Source: an uncultured Polaribacter sp. (GTDB taxonomy: Bacteria; Bacteroidota; Bacteroidia; Flavobacteriales; Flavobacteriaceae). Taken from it: a DNA stretch of 64,000 nucleotides. A model generated the notes under the pieces. That model saw nothing but the letters and a program-made list of their open reading frames with translations. It made no database searches and was not told the origin of the DNA. Shown here in pieces: positions 7,166-16,515 of this stretch. The stretch is taken from NCBI RefSeq assembly GCF_947503855.1, contig NZ_CANNFF010000001.1, forward strand, positions 308,474 through 372,473, in the 5' to 3' direction. The stretch's first letter is position 1. The number at the start of each line of letters is the position of its first letter. A program made the position numbers and the translations under genes.

Positions 7166-8851
7166 ATGTCTGAAGATAAAAAGTCGCTCAATTTTATAGA
7201 GCATATTATAGAGGAAGATTTGGCAAATGGAATGCCAAAAGAAAACTTACGTTTTCGTTTTCCACCAGAACCAAATGGATATTTGCACATTGGGCACACC
7301 AAAGCAATTGGCATTAGTTTTGGTTTAGGACAAAAATATAATGCGCCTGTAAATTTACGTTTCGATGATACAAACCCTGCAAAAGAGGAGCAAGAATATG
7401 TAGATGCAATTATGAATGATATTGCTTGGTTGGGTTACAATTGGGCACAAGAGTGTTATTCTTCCGACTATTTTCAGCAATTGTATGATTGGGCAATTTT
7501 ATTGATTAAAGATGGAAAGGCGTATGTAGATAGCCAAACGTCTGAAGAGATGCGTGTGCAAAAAGGAACCCCTACTGAGGCTGGAACTAACAGCCCTTTT
7601 AGAGATAGATCTGTAGCAGAAAACTTGGAGTTATTTCAAGAAATGAAAGATGGTAAGTTTAATGAAGGTGAGCATACATTGCGTGCAAAGATTGATATGA
7701 GTTCGCCAAATATGTTAATGCGTGATCCTTTGATGTACAGAATTATGTACAAAAAGCATCATAGAACTGGTGATGATTGGTGTATTTACCCAATGTACGA
7801 TTGGACACATGGTGAGAGTGATTATATTGAGCAAATATCGCATTCTTTGTGTTCTTTAGAGTTTAAACCTCATAGAGAATTGTATAATTGGTTTAGAGAT
7901 CATATATACGAATACAGTTCATCTAATTTTCCTTTACCACCAAAACAACGCGAGTTTTCTCGTTTGAATTTGAGTTATACCATAATGAGTAAACGTAAGT
8001 TGCTAACTTTGGTTGAAAAAAATATTGTTTCTGGTTGGGATGACCCAAGAATGCCTACTATTTCTGGTTTACGTAGACGTGGTTACACACCTGCATCTAT
8101 TAGAAGTTTTATAGAAACTGTTGGAGTTTCTAAGCGTGAAAATGTTATTGATGTGGCTCTTTTAGAATTTAAAATTCGTGAAGATTTAAACAAAAATGCA
8201 CCAAGAGTAATGGCTGTTTTAGACCCTGTAAAGGTGGTAATTACCAATTATCCAGAAGATAAAACAGAGCTTTTAGATGCTAGTTATAACGATTATGAAG
8301 AAGGCTTTGGCAGCAGAGAAGTGCCTTTTTCTAGAGAAATTTATATAGAAAGAGAAGATTTTAGAGAGCAAGCAAATAAGAAGTTTTTCCGTTTAAAATT
8401 AGGGAAAGAAGTGCGTTTAAAAAACGCGTATTTTATTACTGCCAATAGCTGTACTAAAGATGCTGATGGAAATATTACAGAAATACAATGTACGTATGAT
8501 CCTTTAACAAAATCTGGCAGTGGCACAAAAGAAAGTAAACGAAAAGTAAAAGGTACTTTGCATTGGGTTTCTGTAAAACACGCTGTAAAAGCAACAGTAA
8601 GAGCTTATGATAGATTGTTTTTAGATGAAGCACCAGATGCCCATAAAGACAAAGATTTTATGGAGTTTTTAAATCCGAATTCTTTAGAAATTATCAATGC
8701 TTTTGTAGAACCAAGTTTACAATCTGCAAAGGTTGGAGAGCGTTTTCAATTTCAACGTTTAGGGTATTTTAATGTAGATGATGACTCAACAAGTGAGAAT
8801 TTAGTATTCAACAAAACGGTTGGATTGCGAGATTCTTGGGGAGGAAAATAA
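7166..8851 (+). CDS. glnS: Glutaminyl-tRNA synthetase
   Basis: GlnRS is a cytosolic class I synthetase that attaches glutamine to tRNA-Gln with ATP. PPEPNGYLHIGH places HIGH at residues 41-44, and MSKRK near residue 274 is the KMSKS-type loop. The GlnRS signature MYDWTHGESDYIEQ distinguishes it from GluRS. The C-terminal anticodon-binding beta barrels end in GLRDSWGGK. The 561-residue length is typical. The gene is monocistronic, with a promoter box upstream and a terminator at 8981-9016. Confidence 0.97.
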   Translation: MSEDKKSLNFIEHIIEEDLANGMPKENLRFRFPPEPNGYLHIGHTKAIGISFGLGQKYNAPVNLRFDDTNPAKEEQEYVDAIMNDIAWLGYNWAQECYSSDYFQQLYDWAILLIKDGKAYVDSQTSEEMRVQKGTPTEAGTNSPFRDRSVAENLELFQEMKDGKFNEGEHTLRAKIDMSSPNMLMRDPLMYRIMYKKHHRTGDDWCIYPMYDWTHGESDYIEQISHSLCSLEFKPHRELYNWFRDHIYEYSSSNFPLPPKQREFSRLNLSYTIMSKRKLLTLVEKNIVSGWDDPRMPTISGLRRRGYTPASIRSFIETVGVSKRENVIDVALLEFKIREDLNKNAPRVMAVLDPVKVVITNYPEDKTELLDASYNDYEEGFGSREVPFSREIYIEREDFREQANKKFFRLKLGKEVRLKNAYFITANSCTKDADGNITEIQCTYDPLTKSGSGTKESKRKVKGTLHWVSVKHAVKATVRAYDRLFLDEAPDAHKDKDFMEFLNPNSLEIINAFVEPSLQSAKVGERFQFQRLGYFNVDDDSTSENLVFNKTVGLRDSWGGK

Positions 8852-8957
8852 TTTTTTTAGAATAGAGAAATCTCTGGTAAAGTTATAGGTGGAAGGTTTG
8901 TTTCGAGTTCTATTAAGTTGATAGATTCTGAAAAAGAGTAAAAATAGTATATTATAG

Positions 8958-8977
8958 ATTCCTGCCTTCGCAGGAAT
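8958..8977. repeat. Palindromic repeat ATTCCTGC/GCAGGAAT, copy 1
   Basis: ATTCCTGC-CTTC-GCAGGAAT is a perfect 8-bp hairpin with a 4-nt loop. The same arms recur at 33949-33968 with loop GAAA. It is a small dispersed palindromic element and lies between glnS and its terminator. Confidence 0.7.
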
Positions 8978-8980
8978 GAC

Positions 8981-9016
8981 AAAAAAATCCGAAGTTTGTT
9001 GACTTCGGATTTTTTA
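8981..9016. terminator. Bidirectional terminator between glnS and tas
   Basis: AATCCGAAGT (8986-8995) pairs with ACTTCGGATT (9002-9011). It has an A-run before and a T-run after, so it can serve both converging genes. Confidence 0.85.
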
Positions 9017-9052
9017 TGCTATAAATTCAGGGTAGAAAATCAATCTAGTTAA

Positions 9053-10093
9053 TTACGGCGCAGGATTAGGGTTTGTGTTATGAACTGCGTTTATTTCTTT
9101 AATTATTTCATCAGATAAGTCAATATCTATAGAGTTGATGTTTTCTTTTAATTGACTCATTTTTGTAGCGCCAATAATATTACTTGTTACAAATGGTAAT
9201 TGATTGATAAATGCCAACGACAATTCTGTTAATGTTAGTCCGTTTTTCTTAGCAATTTCGTTATACTGTTTTACTGCATTTTCTGGATTTGCACCCATAT
9301 AACGTGCAATAAATCTTGGAAAAAGATTACCTCTAGAACCTTCTGGACTGCCACCGTCTAAATACTTACCTGTTAAAACACCTTGAGCTAATGGAGAATA
9401 AGCTAACAAACCAATATTTTCTCTTAAACAAACTTCAGAAGAACCTGTTTCAAACTTTCTTAAAATTAAAGAATAGGCATTTTGGATAGTTACCGGTTGT
9501 GCTAAATTTAAGTTTCTAGCAGTTTCCATGTATTTCATCATTCCCCAAGGTGTCTCGTTAGACAAACCATAACTTTTAATTTTTCCTTGTTTTATTAAAT
9601 CGTTTAAAGTTTCTATAATTCCAGCAAAATCTTCTGCCTTATTTTTGGCATTATCTGTAATAAAGTCTCTGGTTCCAAAAACGTTTACACCTCTATTTGG
9701 CCAATGCAGTTGGTATACATCTATATAATCTGTTTGTAAGCGTTTTAAACTGCCTTCAATGGCTTCTAAAATGTTTTCTTTTGTAATTCCTCCTTTTCTT
9801 ATGTGTGCTGTGTAGTCTCCTCCACCAGCAATTTTAGTTGCTAAAACTACTTTTTCTCTGTTGCCTGTTTTTGCAAACCAATTACCAATAATACGTTCTG
9901 TATCTGCGTAGGTTTCTGGAGTTGCTGGAACAGGATATAATTCTGCTACATCAAAAAAGTTTACACCTTGTTCTAAGGCATAATCCATTTGTTCAAAAGC
10001 TTCTTCTTGTGTGTTTTGGTTTCCCCAAGTCATAGTTCCTAAACAGATCTTACTAACTTTTATATTGGTATTTGGTAAGTATGTGTATTTCAT
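9053..10093 (-). CDS. tas: Aldo/keto reductase, Tas-like
   Basis: This is an NADP(H)-dependent aldo/keto reductase of 346 residues. The start GTMTWGNQNTQEEA and FFDVAELYPVPATPETY closely follow E. coli Tas. The catalytic tetrad is visible: Asp and Tyr in FDVAELY, Lys in LATKIAG and His in VYQLHWP. The cofactor-binding end (NIIGATKMSQLKENI) is present. The protein is cytosolic and its substrate unknown. It is transcribed alone, convergent with glnS. Confidence 0.9.
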   Translation of the reverse strand: MKYTYLPNTNIKVSKICLGTMTWGNQNTQEEAFEQMDYALEQGVNFFDVAELYPVPATPETYADTERIIGNWFAKTGNREKVVLATKIAGGGDYTAHIRKGGITKENILEAIEGSLKRLQTDYIDVYQLHWPNRGVNVFGTRDFITDNAKNKAEDFAGIIETLNDLIKQGKIKSYGLSNETPWGMMKYMETARNLNLAQPVTIQNAYSLILRKFETGSSEVCLRENIGLLAYSPLAQGVLTGKYLDGGSPEGSRGNLFPRFIARYMGANPENAVKQYNEIAKKNGLTLTELSLAFINQLPFVTSNIIGATKMSQLKENINSIDIDLSDEIIKEINAVHNTNPNPAP

Positions 10094-10179
10094 ATTTTAA
10101 TTTGTAAACGTGTAAGTGTTTATTTGTATAAATGTTCAAAACTTAAAAACAAAACTATAACTTATAGCTCTTAAAAACA

Positions 10180-10213
10180 ATAAGCGCATAATTATAAAAA
10201 TTATACGCTTATA
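10180..10213 (-). terminator. Hairpin downstream of pgk
   Basis: TAAGCG with ATAATT pairs with AATTAT with CGCTTA around a short AT loop, with one bulged base on each side. It lies 100 nt past the pgk stop. No strong T-run follows, so this is only a possible terminator. The rest of 10094-10312 shows nothing else. Confidence 0.4.
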
Positions 10214-10312
10214 GGAATATGTTATAATTGAACTTTTAAAAGCTCACTTTAATGTTAAAATTGTTTTGTTTTCAATTTAGGTTTAAAAACTAAGCAAAAT
10301 CAACTATTATAA

Positions 10313-11500
10313 TTATTTCTGAATCGCTTCTATACCAGGTAAAGTTTTACCTTCTAACATTTCTAACATAGCACCACCGCCTGTAGAAACATAGCTTACT
10401 TTGTCTGCAAAACCAAATTGTTTAACGGCCGCCACAGAATCGCCACCACCTACTAATGAAAAAGCCCCATTTTTAGTTGCATTGTCTATAGAATGACCTA
10501 AAGCAATTGTACCTGCAGCAAAAGATTCCATTTCAAAAACACCTAAAGGACCATTCCATAAAATGGTTTTAGATTTGTTTACAATTCCATCAAAAATTTC
10601 TCTTGATTTTGGTCCAGCATCTACACCTTCCCATCCATCAGGTATTGCATTTATATCGCAAACTTGCGTATTTGCATCGTTAGAAAAATCATCAGCAGCA
10701 ACTACATCTACAGGAATATGAACTTGAACTCCTTTTGCTTTTGCCTGCTTTAAAATATCTAACGCTAATTCTTGTTTATCGTCTTCGCAAATAGAATTAC
10801 CAATTTTACCACCTTGTGCTTTTATAAAAGTAAAACTCATACCACCACCAATAATTAAATGGTCTACTTTGTCTAAAATATTTTCGATAACTGTAATTTT
10901 AGATGATACTTTTGCACCTCCTAAAATGGCCAATACGGGTTTTTCTGAATTGTTTAATACCTTATCTATACTTTCTATTTCTCTTGCTAATAGGTTACCA
11001 AAACACTTATTTTCTTGAAAAAATTGTGCAATAATTGTGGTTGATGCATGTGCTCTGTGAGCTGTACCAAAAGCATCGTTTACATAAATGTCTCCTAATT
11101 TAGATAATTTTTCTGCAAACCCAACGTCACCCTTTTTTTCTTCTTCATAAAAACGAAGATTTTCTAATAATAAAATTTCACCAGGTTCTAAACTAGCAAC
11201 GGCTTCTTCCACTTTACTACCTATACAATCTTCTACAAATTTTACATTGCAACCAATAATGTTTACAACAGATTTAACAATGTGTTTTAAAGAAAATGCT
11301 TCTTCAAAGCCTTTTGGACGGCCTAAATGGGACATTAAAACACAGCTTCCACCTTGTTCTAAAATATCAATTATTGTAGATTTTGCAGCTTGTATTCTCG
11401 TAGTATCTGTTACTTCAAATTTATCATTTAAAGGCACATTAAAATCTACACGAATAATTGCTTTTTTATTTTCGAAATTAAAATCTTTTAGTATTTTCAT
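10313..11500 (-). CDS. pgk: Phosphoglycerate kinase
   Basis: PGK transfers phosphate from 1,3-bisphosphoglycerate to ADP in glycolysis and runs in reverse in gluconeogenesis. The N-terminal RVDFNVPLN motif, [28 protein letters not shown] and the C-terminal [12 protein letters not shown] and STGGGAMLE loops are all present. The 395-residue length is normal. It is cytosolic and shows no operon partner. Confidence 0.97.
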   Translation of the reverse strand: MKILKDFNFENKKAIIRVDFNVPLNDKFEVTDTTRIQAAKSTIIDILEQGGSCVLMSHLGRPKGFEEAFSLKHIVKSVVNIIGCNVKFVEDCIGSKVEEAVASLEPGEILLLENLRFYEEEKKGDVGFAEKLSKLGDIYVNDAFGTAHRAHASTTIIAQFFQENKCFGNLLAREIESIDKVLNNSEKPVLAILGGAKVSSKITVIENILDKVDHLIIGGGMSFTFIKAQGGKIGNSICEDDKQELALDILKQAKAKGVQVHIPVDVVAADDFSNDANTQVCDINAIPDGWEGVDAGPKSREIFDGIVNKSKTILWNGPLGVFEMESFAAGTIALGHSIDNATKNGAFSLVGGGDSVAAVKQFGFADKVSYVSTGGGAMLEMLEGKTLPGIEAIQK

Positions 11501-11607
11501 TTTTTGGTTCTTCTATTTTTAACAAAAATACCGATTTCTTTAGGTTTTAGAAAACCCAATGCTTAAAAGTTAAGATAACGTTTGCGTAATTTTAAATGCT
11601 GATAGTA

Positions 11608-12378
11608 TTAATCATTCTTTAATTTTCTATTTTTTAAGTATCTGAAAACTGTATAAATAATTAAAATTGCTCCACCCATATAAGCAAATTTATCTATCAA
11701 ATAGGGTTTTGACTGGTTGGCAACTGCTATTGCAATTAGTGCCCAAGCCCCTATCAATGCAAACCCAAAAAGGTTTCTGTTTTTTACCATTTTTAGATTT
11801 AGCCAGGTTGCAATTAGTATCATAATAATGGTCCATAATTGAGGTTGTATACCGAAACCATTCCAATTTATTTTTACTAAATAAGAAGAAACATTGGCGA
11901 TACTTGCTACAGCTACCCAACCACTATATATTATAAAAGGAAGCACTAAAAATAATAATGTCGTTTTTGAAACTTTTGTTAATTGCATTTGATTTGCCAG
12001 TACAATTTTTAATAATGAAAAAAGTAACATGAAAATAAAAACACAAGAAAGCCCTGTATATTCATAAATCCAAGCAAAAACCCAAGCACTATTTACAACA
12101 CAAGAAACAATAAACCAAGGGCCTATTTTTAATATAAAATCATCATTTTTAACTTTGACAAATAAACTTCTACCTTGATACATTATAAAACCTAAAAGAG
12201 ATAAATAAATGAATCCCCAAATAGAAAAAGCGTAACCTGCTGGTGTAAAAAGAGAATTTAAATTTCTAGATATTTTACCAATAGTTGTATGGTTTAATGC
12301 GCCTGTGTTTGATAAGTAATTTACAAAAACTGTAGCTGTAAATGCTATGCTATTTCCAATTTGATATACTTTTTTCAT
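11608..12378 (-). CDS. TspO/MBR-like multi-helix membrane protein
   Basis: The protein has 256 residues and about seven hydrophobic segments. FTPAGYAFSIWGFIY and the tryptophan-rich helices (WVFAWIYEY, WTIIMILIATW) resemble the TspO/MBR (tryptophan-rich sensory protein) family. It is longer than the five-helix TspO of ~160 residues. TspO proteins bind porphyrins in the membrane, but a ligand for this longer form is not established. It is in the same direction as pgk and divergent from holB. Confidence 0.65.
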   Translation of the reverse strand: MKKVYQIGNSIAFTATVFVNYLSNTGALNHTTIGKISRNLNSLFTPAGYAFSIWGFIYLSLLGFIMYQGRSLFVKVKNDDFILKIGPWFIVSCVVNSAWVFAWIYEYTGLSCVFIFMLLFSLLKIVLANQMQLTKVSKTTLLFLVLPFIIYSGWVAVASIANVSSYLVKINWNGFGIQPQLWTIIMILIATWLNLKMVKNRNLFGFALIGAWALIAIAVANQSKPYLIDKFAYMGGAILIIYTVFRYLKNRKLKND

Positions 12379-12432
12379 ATGGTTAAATTAGTATTTAAAA
12401 GTACAAAATTCGAAATACGTTTAGGAAAAACT

Positions 12433-12440
12433 TATATTTG
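12433..12440 (+). promoter_or_regulatory. -7 promoter box directly before holB
   Basis: TATATTTG matches TAnnTTTG and ends 3 nt before the holB ATG at 12444. Transcription would then start at or next to the start codon, suggesting a leaderless mRNA. Confidence 0.55.
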
Positions 12441-12443
12441 TGC

Positions 12444-13586
12444 ATGCTTTTCAACCAAATTATAGGTCAAGAACATATAAAAAACCATCTAAAAGTTTCT
12501 GCCGAAAATGGCAGAATACCACACGCACAATTGTTTGTAGGTAAAGAAGGTAGTGGTACTTTACCAATGGCAATTGCTTATGCACAATTTTTGTTGTGTA
12601 GCTTTTCTGAAAATACAGAGGTTTGTAACTTAAAATGCGAAAAATTACAGCATCCAGATTTGCATTTTTCTTTTCCAGTTACAACAAATGACAACCTAAA
12701 AAAACATCCTGTAAGTAATTTGTTTTTAGAAGATTGGCGTAACTTTATTGCAGAACAACCTTATGCTAGTTTGTTTAATTGGCTACAATATATTGGCGTA
12801 GAAAATAAGCAAGGTAATATTGGTGTAGATGAAGCAGAAGATATTGTAAAAAAACTACAATTAAAGTCTTACGAAGGTGGGTTTAAAGTGATGATTATTT
12901 GGATGGCAGAAAAAATGAATATTGCTGCTGCCAATAAACTTTTAAAGCTAATTGAAGAGCCACCAAATAAAACAGTTTTTATTTTAGTTACAGAAAATGA
13001 AGAGCAAATCATCAACACCATAAAGTCGCGTTGTCAGGCATTACATTTTCCTGTTTTGGCAGAACAAGATATTGCAAAAGCATTAACGGAAAGAGAAAAT
13101 TGTGCTGAAAATGAGGCTGCAAAAATTGCACATCAAGCAGAGGGTAATTATAACAAAGCCCTTCATTTAATGCGCAACGATTCTTCTGATTTGATTTTTG
13201 AAGAATGGTTTATAGCTTGGATTAGAACCGCTTTTAGGGCCAAAGGAAATGCTGCTGTTGTGCAGCAACTAGTTTCTTGGTCGGAAACCATTGCAAAAAC
13301 AGGACGTGAAACTCAAAAACGTTTTTTAGAATATTGTTTGCAGTTTTTTAGACAAGCATTGTTGTTAAATTACAAATCTGAGAAGTTGGTCTTTATGGAA
13401 ACAAAAACGGGTTTCGATTTGTCTAAATTTGCACCTTTTGTGCATGCTGGGAATATTTTAAATATCGAGAAGGAGTTAAATGATGCTATGTATCATATAG
13501 AAAGAAATGGAAACGCAAAAATTATTTTATTAGATCTTTCTATGAAATTAACGCGTTTTTTACATCAAAAAGAAGAGCAGGTTTAG
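12444..13586 (+). CDS. holB: DNA polymerase III, delta' subunit
   Basis: Delta' is part of the clamp loader that places the sliding clamp on DNA. The protein starts MLFNQIIGQEHIKNHL at ATG 12444; an upstream TTG at 12438 lies inside the promoter box and was not chosen. The P-loop region reads VGKEGSGTLPMA, without the GKT lysine-threonine pair, as usual for the non-ATP-binding delta'. Cysteines around residue 60 (VCNLKCEKLQHPD) lie in the zinc-module region. AANKLLKLIEEPP and INTIKSRCQ are AAA+ sensor and arginine-finger motifs. The length is 380 residues. Confidence 0.93.
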   Translation: MLFNQIIGQEHIKNHLKVSAENGRIPHAQLFVGKEGSGTLPMAIAYAQFLLCSFSENTEVCNLKCEKLQHPDLHFSFPVTTNDNLKKHPVSNLFLEDWRNFIAEQPYASLFNWLQYIGVENKQGNIGVDEAEDIVKKLQLKSYEGGFKVMIIWMAEKMNIAAANKLLKLIEEPPNKTVFILVTENEEQIINTIKSRCQALHFPVLAEQDIAKALTERENCAENEAAKIAHQAEGNYNKALHLMRNDSSDLIFEEWFIAWIRTAFRAKGNAAVVQQLVSWSETIAKTGRETQKRFLEYCLQFFRQALLLNYKSEKLVFMETKTGFDLSKFAPFVHAGNILNIEKELNDAMYHIERNGNAKIILLDLSMKLTRFLHQKEEQV

Positions 13587-13594
13587 ATTAAAAA

Positions 13595-13652
13595 AGTTCT
13601 CGATACAATTTTTGATTTCGTTTTCACTTCATCAAAAATTACTCGAACTGAC
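13595..13652. repeat. Repeat with AGTTCTCGATACA ... ACTCGAACTG arms, copy 1
   Basis: AGTTCTCGATACAATTTTTG and the complementary-type arm CAAAAATTACTCGAACT form a long imperfect hairpin. A shorter copy lies at 15033-15081. The element lies between converging holB and the MOSC gene and may act as a terminator. Confidence 0.6.
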
Positions 13653-13663
13653 AAACTCATAAA

Positions 13664-14221
13664 TCATATCTTTTTCTCAACACGTTTGGCAACATACAAA
13701 TCTGCAATGGTAGGGTTTTCTGGGCAAGATTTTATTGGTTCAAAAACATCACCAGCTTTTACAAATCCTGTTTGTAAGACTTTAAAATACACACCACAAA
13801 AAGTGGTATTCCAAAATTGTTTTACAATTTTCATATCGTTAAAACGGATGCCTAATTTATAACAGGGATTTCTTTGCACTGTAGCTTCTAAAATAGCAGT
13901 ACCCACTTTAAAAGTATCTCCTTGATGAATTTTGGTTTCGTCTAAATCATCAATAGTTAAATTTTCTCCAAACATACCATTTTGCCAATCTAAATCTGGA
14001 TAATTTGGTTTAAAAAAGCTGTAGTGTTTTAAAGAATAACCATAAATGGCTTGTAATATGCCTCCATGATGTTTTCTATCAGAAATTTCATCACCCATTA
14101 CTTCTTCTATATCTAAAAAAATAGGTTTGTTTACTGGAAATTTAAAAATACCTGTAGTTACTTTTTTGCCTTTCCAATTTACTTCTTTGGGTTCTCCAAT
14201 ATTTGTTGAAATTATTTTCAA
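13664..14221 (-). CDS. MOSC domain protein
   Basis: MOSC domains occur in molybdenum cofactor sulfurases and in YiiM-type proteins. The visible signatures are GDEISDRKHHGG, YGYSLKHY, MFGENLTIDDLDE and a conserved cysteine in NPCYKLGIRF. The length, 185 residues, fits a stand-alone MOSC protein. It is probably cytosolic. It is separated by 4 nt from the upstream enoyl-CoA hydratase relative, so the two are probably cotranscribed. The precise substrate is unknown. Confidence 0.85.
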   Translation of the reverse strand: MKIISTNIGEPKEVNWKGKKVTTGIFKFPVNKPIFLDIEEVMGDEISDRKHHGGILQAIYGYSLKHYSFFKPNYPDLDWQNGMFGENLTIDDLDETKIHQGDTFKVGTAILEATVQRNPCYKLGIRFNDMKIVKQFWNTTFCGVYFKVLQTGFVKAGDVFEPIKSCPENPTIADLYVAKRVEKKI

Positions 14222-14225
14222 AAAT

Positions 14226-14993
14226 CTATTTTTTAAATTTTGTCAATGCTTTTTTTGTAAAATCAGACAATACTAACTCACCAGAAATTGCGGCTCTTTC
14301 TACTAATAAAGTATTCCAATTTTCGGTTCCTTTCCACAAAGCTTTTTTCATTTCTGATAAAGCATCAGGATTGTAAGAAGCTAAATTTTGTGCAAGTAAA
14401 TCTACTTCTTCATCTAATTCTTTTACATTTTCAAAAACTTTGGCGTACAGGCCTTTTTCTTTAGCCCAATAAGCATTTTTCCAACTGGTGGCATCTAACG
14501 TAAGTTCTGCTGTACCAGCAACACCTATTTTTCTAGAAACCGCAGGTTCTATAACAAAAGGACCAATACCAATGGTAAATTCTGATAATTTTATAGCAGC
14601 ATGTTCTGTTGCTAAAACATAATCGCAAGCTGCTGCTAACCCAACTCCACCACCAACTGTTTTACCTTGAATTCTTGCTATTACCAATTTACCACAAGTT
14701 CTTATGGCATTTATTACGTTTGCAAAACCTGCAAAAAATTGTTTGCCTTCTTCTAAATTAGAAATGGCTACCAATTCATCAAAAGAAGCACCAGCACAAA
14801 AAGCTCTTTCGCCTTCCGATTTTAAAACAATTACAGCAACATCATCATTATTACCAACAGTAAATAACTCTTGGGTGAGTCTTTCTAACAGTTCACTTGG
14901 AAAAGAATTACTAGCTGGATGCCCAAACTCTATAGTTGCAATATTAGTTTGAATGTTGGTGTATAAACTTCCGTTTTGTCTTGTGGTGGTCAT
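14226..14993 (-). CDS. Enoyl-CoA hydratase/isomerase family protein
   Basis: The 255-residue crotonase-fold protein has the oxyanion-hole loops around FCAGASFDELV and TVGGGVGLAAACDY. The segment LSEFTIGIGPFVIEP carries glutamates in the area where hydratases have their catalytic pair. It is cytosolic and the acyl substrate cannot be read from sequence. It is transcribed with the MOSC gene. Confidence 0.88.
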   Translation of the reverse strand: MTTTRQNGSLYTNIQTNIATIEFGHPASNSFPSELLERLTQELFTVGNNDDVAVIVLKSEGERAFCAGASFDELVAISNLEEGKQFFAGFANVINAIRTCGKLVIARIQGKTVGGGVGLAAACDYVLATEHAAIKLSEFTIGIGPFVIEPAVSRKIGVAGTAELTLDATSWKNAYWAKEKGLYAKVFENVKELDEEVDLLAQNLASYNPDALSEMKKALWKGTENWNTLLVERAAISGELVLSDFTKKALTKFKK

Positions 14994-15032
14994 AAACGTA
15001 TCTTTTTGTAAAAATATGATTTAATTCTTAAT

Positions 15033-15081
15033 AGTTCTTGATACATTTTTCTTCATACCTCAGAAAAGTACTCGAACTGAT
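15033..15081. repeat. Repeat with AGTTCTTGATACA ... ACTCGAACTG arms, copy 2
   Basis: This is a shorter relative of the element at 13595-13652, with the same end arms but a different centre. It lies between the enoyl-CoA hydratase gene and the MATE gene, in the same orientation as copy 1. Confidence 0.55.
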
Positions 15082-15088
15082 CGGAACA

Positions 15089-16423
15089 TTAATCATGATT
15101 TATTAATGGCAAAAACTTGCTTCTAAATTTAAAAACTAATGGCAATCCTCTTGCTAAAATCCAAAATGTAAAAGCAATCCAAATGGCAATTAGTTTGTAA
15201 TCTAAATAATCAAAAATTAATAAAGTTGGTAAAAAAACCAAGCCAGTTGCTAAAATTAGTAAGTTTCTTAAATATTTCATTTCGCCCATTCCTTTAAACA
15301 TTCCATCAAAAATAAATGTAATAGAATTTATAGGTTGGGTTATTAAAACAATCCAAAAAATGGTATAAAATTGCTCTAAAACAGCTGGTTCTTGGGTAAA
15401 TATTTTTCCTATTGAATTGTAAAATAAAAAACCTATTGCTGCCATAATTGTACCAGTTACTATACCATATTTAAATAGTTTATTACTTAAACTAATAAGT
15501 GCTTTGTAATTATTTGCCCCTAATAATTTACCAGATAAAATATTGCCTGCGCTAGCATAACCATCTATCATAAAAGCAGCTAATAGCCATATATTTAAGC
15601 TAATAGTATAGGCGGCAATATAGGCGGCACCATAACCTGTTGCGTAAGAAGTGGCAAAATAAAGCGCCACATTTAAGGCTATAGTTCTTATAAAAAGATT
15701 ACCAATCATGCCTAACAATCTTGGTATTTCTGGATGAATATCAAAAGACAATTTTAAAGAAATAGATGTTTTTTTTATCAATAAAACCAAAGAAATAATG
15801 GCCATTGTAATTTGTGCAATTACACTGGCATAGGCGGCTCCTTTTATATTCATTGCTGGTATAAAACCTTCTATACCATACACCAAAATAATATCTAAAA
15901 CGATGTTTACACTTGCTCCTACTATAGCTATTATCATAGGATAAAAAGTGTTTTGCAAACCTCTAAACGTACCAAAAATGGCAAACACAAAAAGCGCAAA
16001 AGGAAACCCGAAAATTCTTATGTTAAAGTAATCTATGCAATAGTTTAAGATAACACCAGATGCATTATAAAATTGAAAAATCTGCTTAGAAAAAGGATAA
16101 GAAATTAGTAAAACCAATACACTACCCAAAACAACTATAGCAATAGCTTGTGCAGGTAGGCTTTTTACTTCGTTTAATTTATTTGCCCCAACATATTGAG
16201 ATACAATTGAAGAAATGGCACTTCTAATTTGTCCAAACACCCAAACCAACATAGATATAAATGCGCCAACAATACCAACAGCCGCTATACTTTCGGTTGC
16301 ATTTTCATCAATATTACCAATAATTGCAGTATCTGTAATAGATAAAATAGGTTCTGCTATACCTGCAATTAAAGCCGGTATTGCCAATTTATTGATGTGC
16401 TTTAGGCTAATTTCTGTTGTCAA
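15089..16423 (-). CDS. MATE family efflux transporter
   Basis: The 444-residue inner-membrane protein has about 12 hydrophobic helices in two homologous halves. The N-terminal ISLKHINKLAIPALIAGI and the motif SITDTAIIG are typical of the DinF branch of MATE exporters, which expel drugs or metabolites using Na+ or H+. The two halves start near residues 10 and 230. A promoter box lies upstream and the gene is divergent from the universal stress gene. The substrate is unknown. Confidence 0.92.
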   Translation of the reverse strand: MTTEISLKHINKLAIPALIAGIAEPILSITDTAIIGNIDENATESIAAVGIVGAFISMLVWVFGQIRSAISSIVSQYVGANKLNEVKSLPAQAIAIVVLGSVLVLLISYPFSKQIFQFYNASGVILNYCIDYFNIRIFGFPFALFVFAIFGTFRGLQNTFYPMIIAIVGASVNIVLDIILVYGIEGFIPAMNIKGAAYASVIAQITMAIISLVLLIKKTSISLKLSFDIHPEIPRLLGMIGNLFIRTIALNVALYFATSYATGYGAAYIAAYTISLNIWLLAAFMIDGYASAGNILSGKLLGANNYKALISLSNKLFKYGIVTGTIMAAIGFLFYNSIGKIFTQEPAVLEQFYTIFWIVLITQPINSITFIFDGMFKGMGEMKYLRNLLILATGLVFLPTLLIFDYLDYKLIAIWIAFTFWILARGLPLVFKFRSKFLPLINHD

Positions 16424-16437
16424 ATTTTATTTTTTTA

Positions 16438-16445
16438 CAAAGGTA
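16438..16445 (-). promoter_or_regulatory. -7 box for the MATE gene
   Basis: The minus strand reads TACCTTTG, 14 nt before the MATE ATG, matching TAnnTTTG. It forms a divergent pair with 16489-16496. Confidence 0.55.
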
Positions 16446-16488
16446 CACATCAAAAAACAGAAAAAATTTTATTCATTTAAAAAAATAG

Positions 16489-16496
16489 TAACTTTG
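16489..16496 (+). promoter_or_regulatory. -7 box for the universal stress gene
   Basis: TAACTTTG lies 19 nt before the ATG at 16516, matching TAnnTTTG. Confidence 0.55.
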
Positions 16497-16515
16497 CACC
16501 TAAAAATAAACGATT

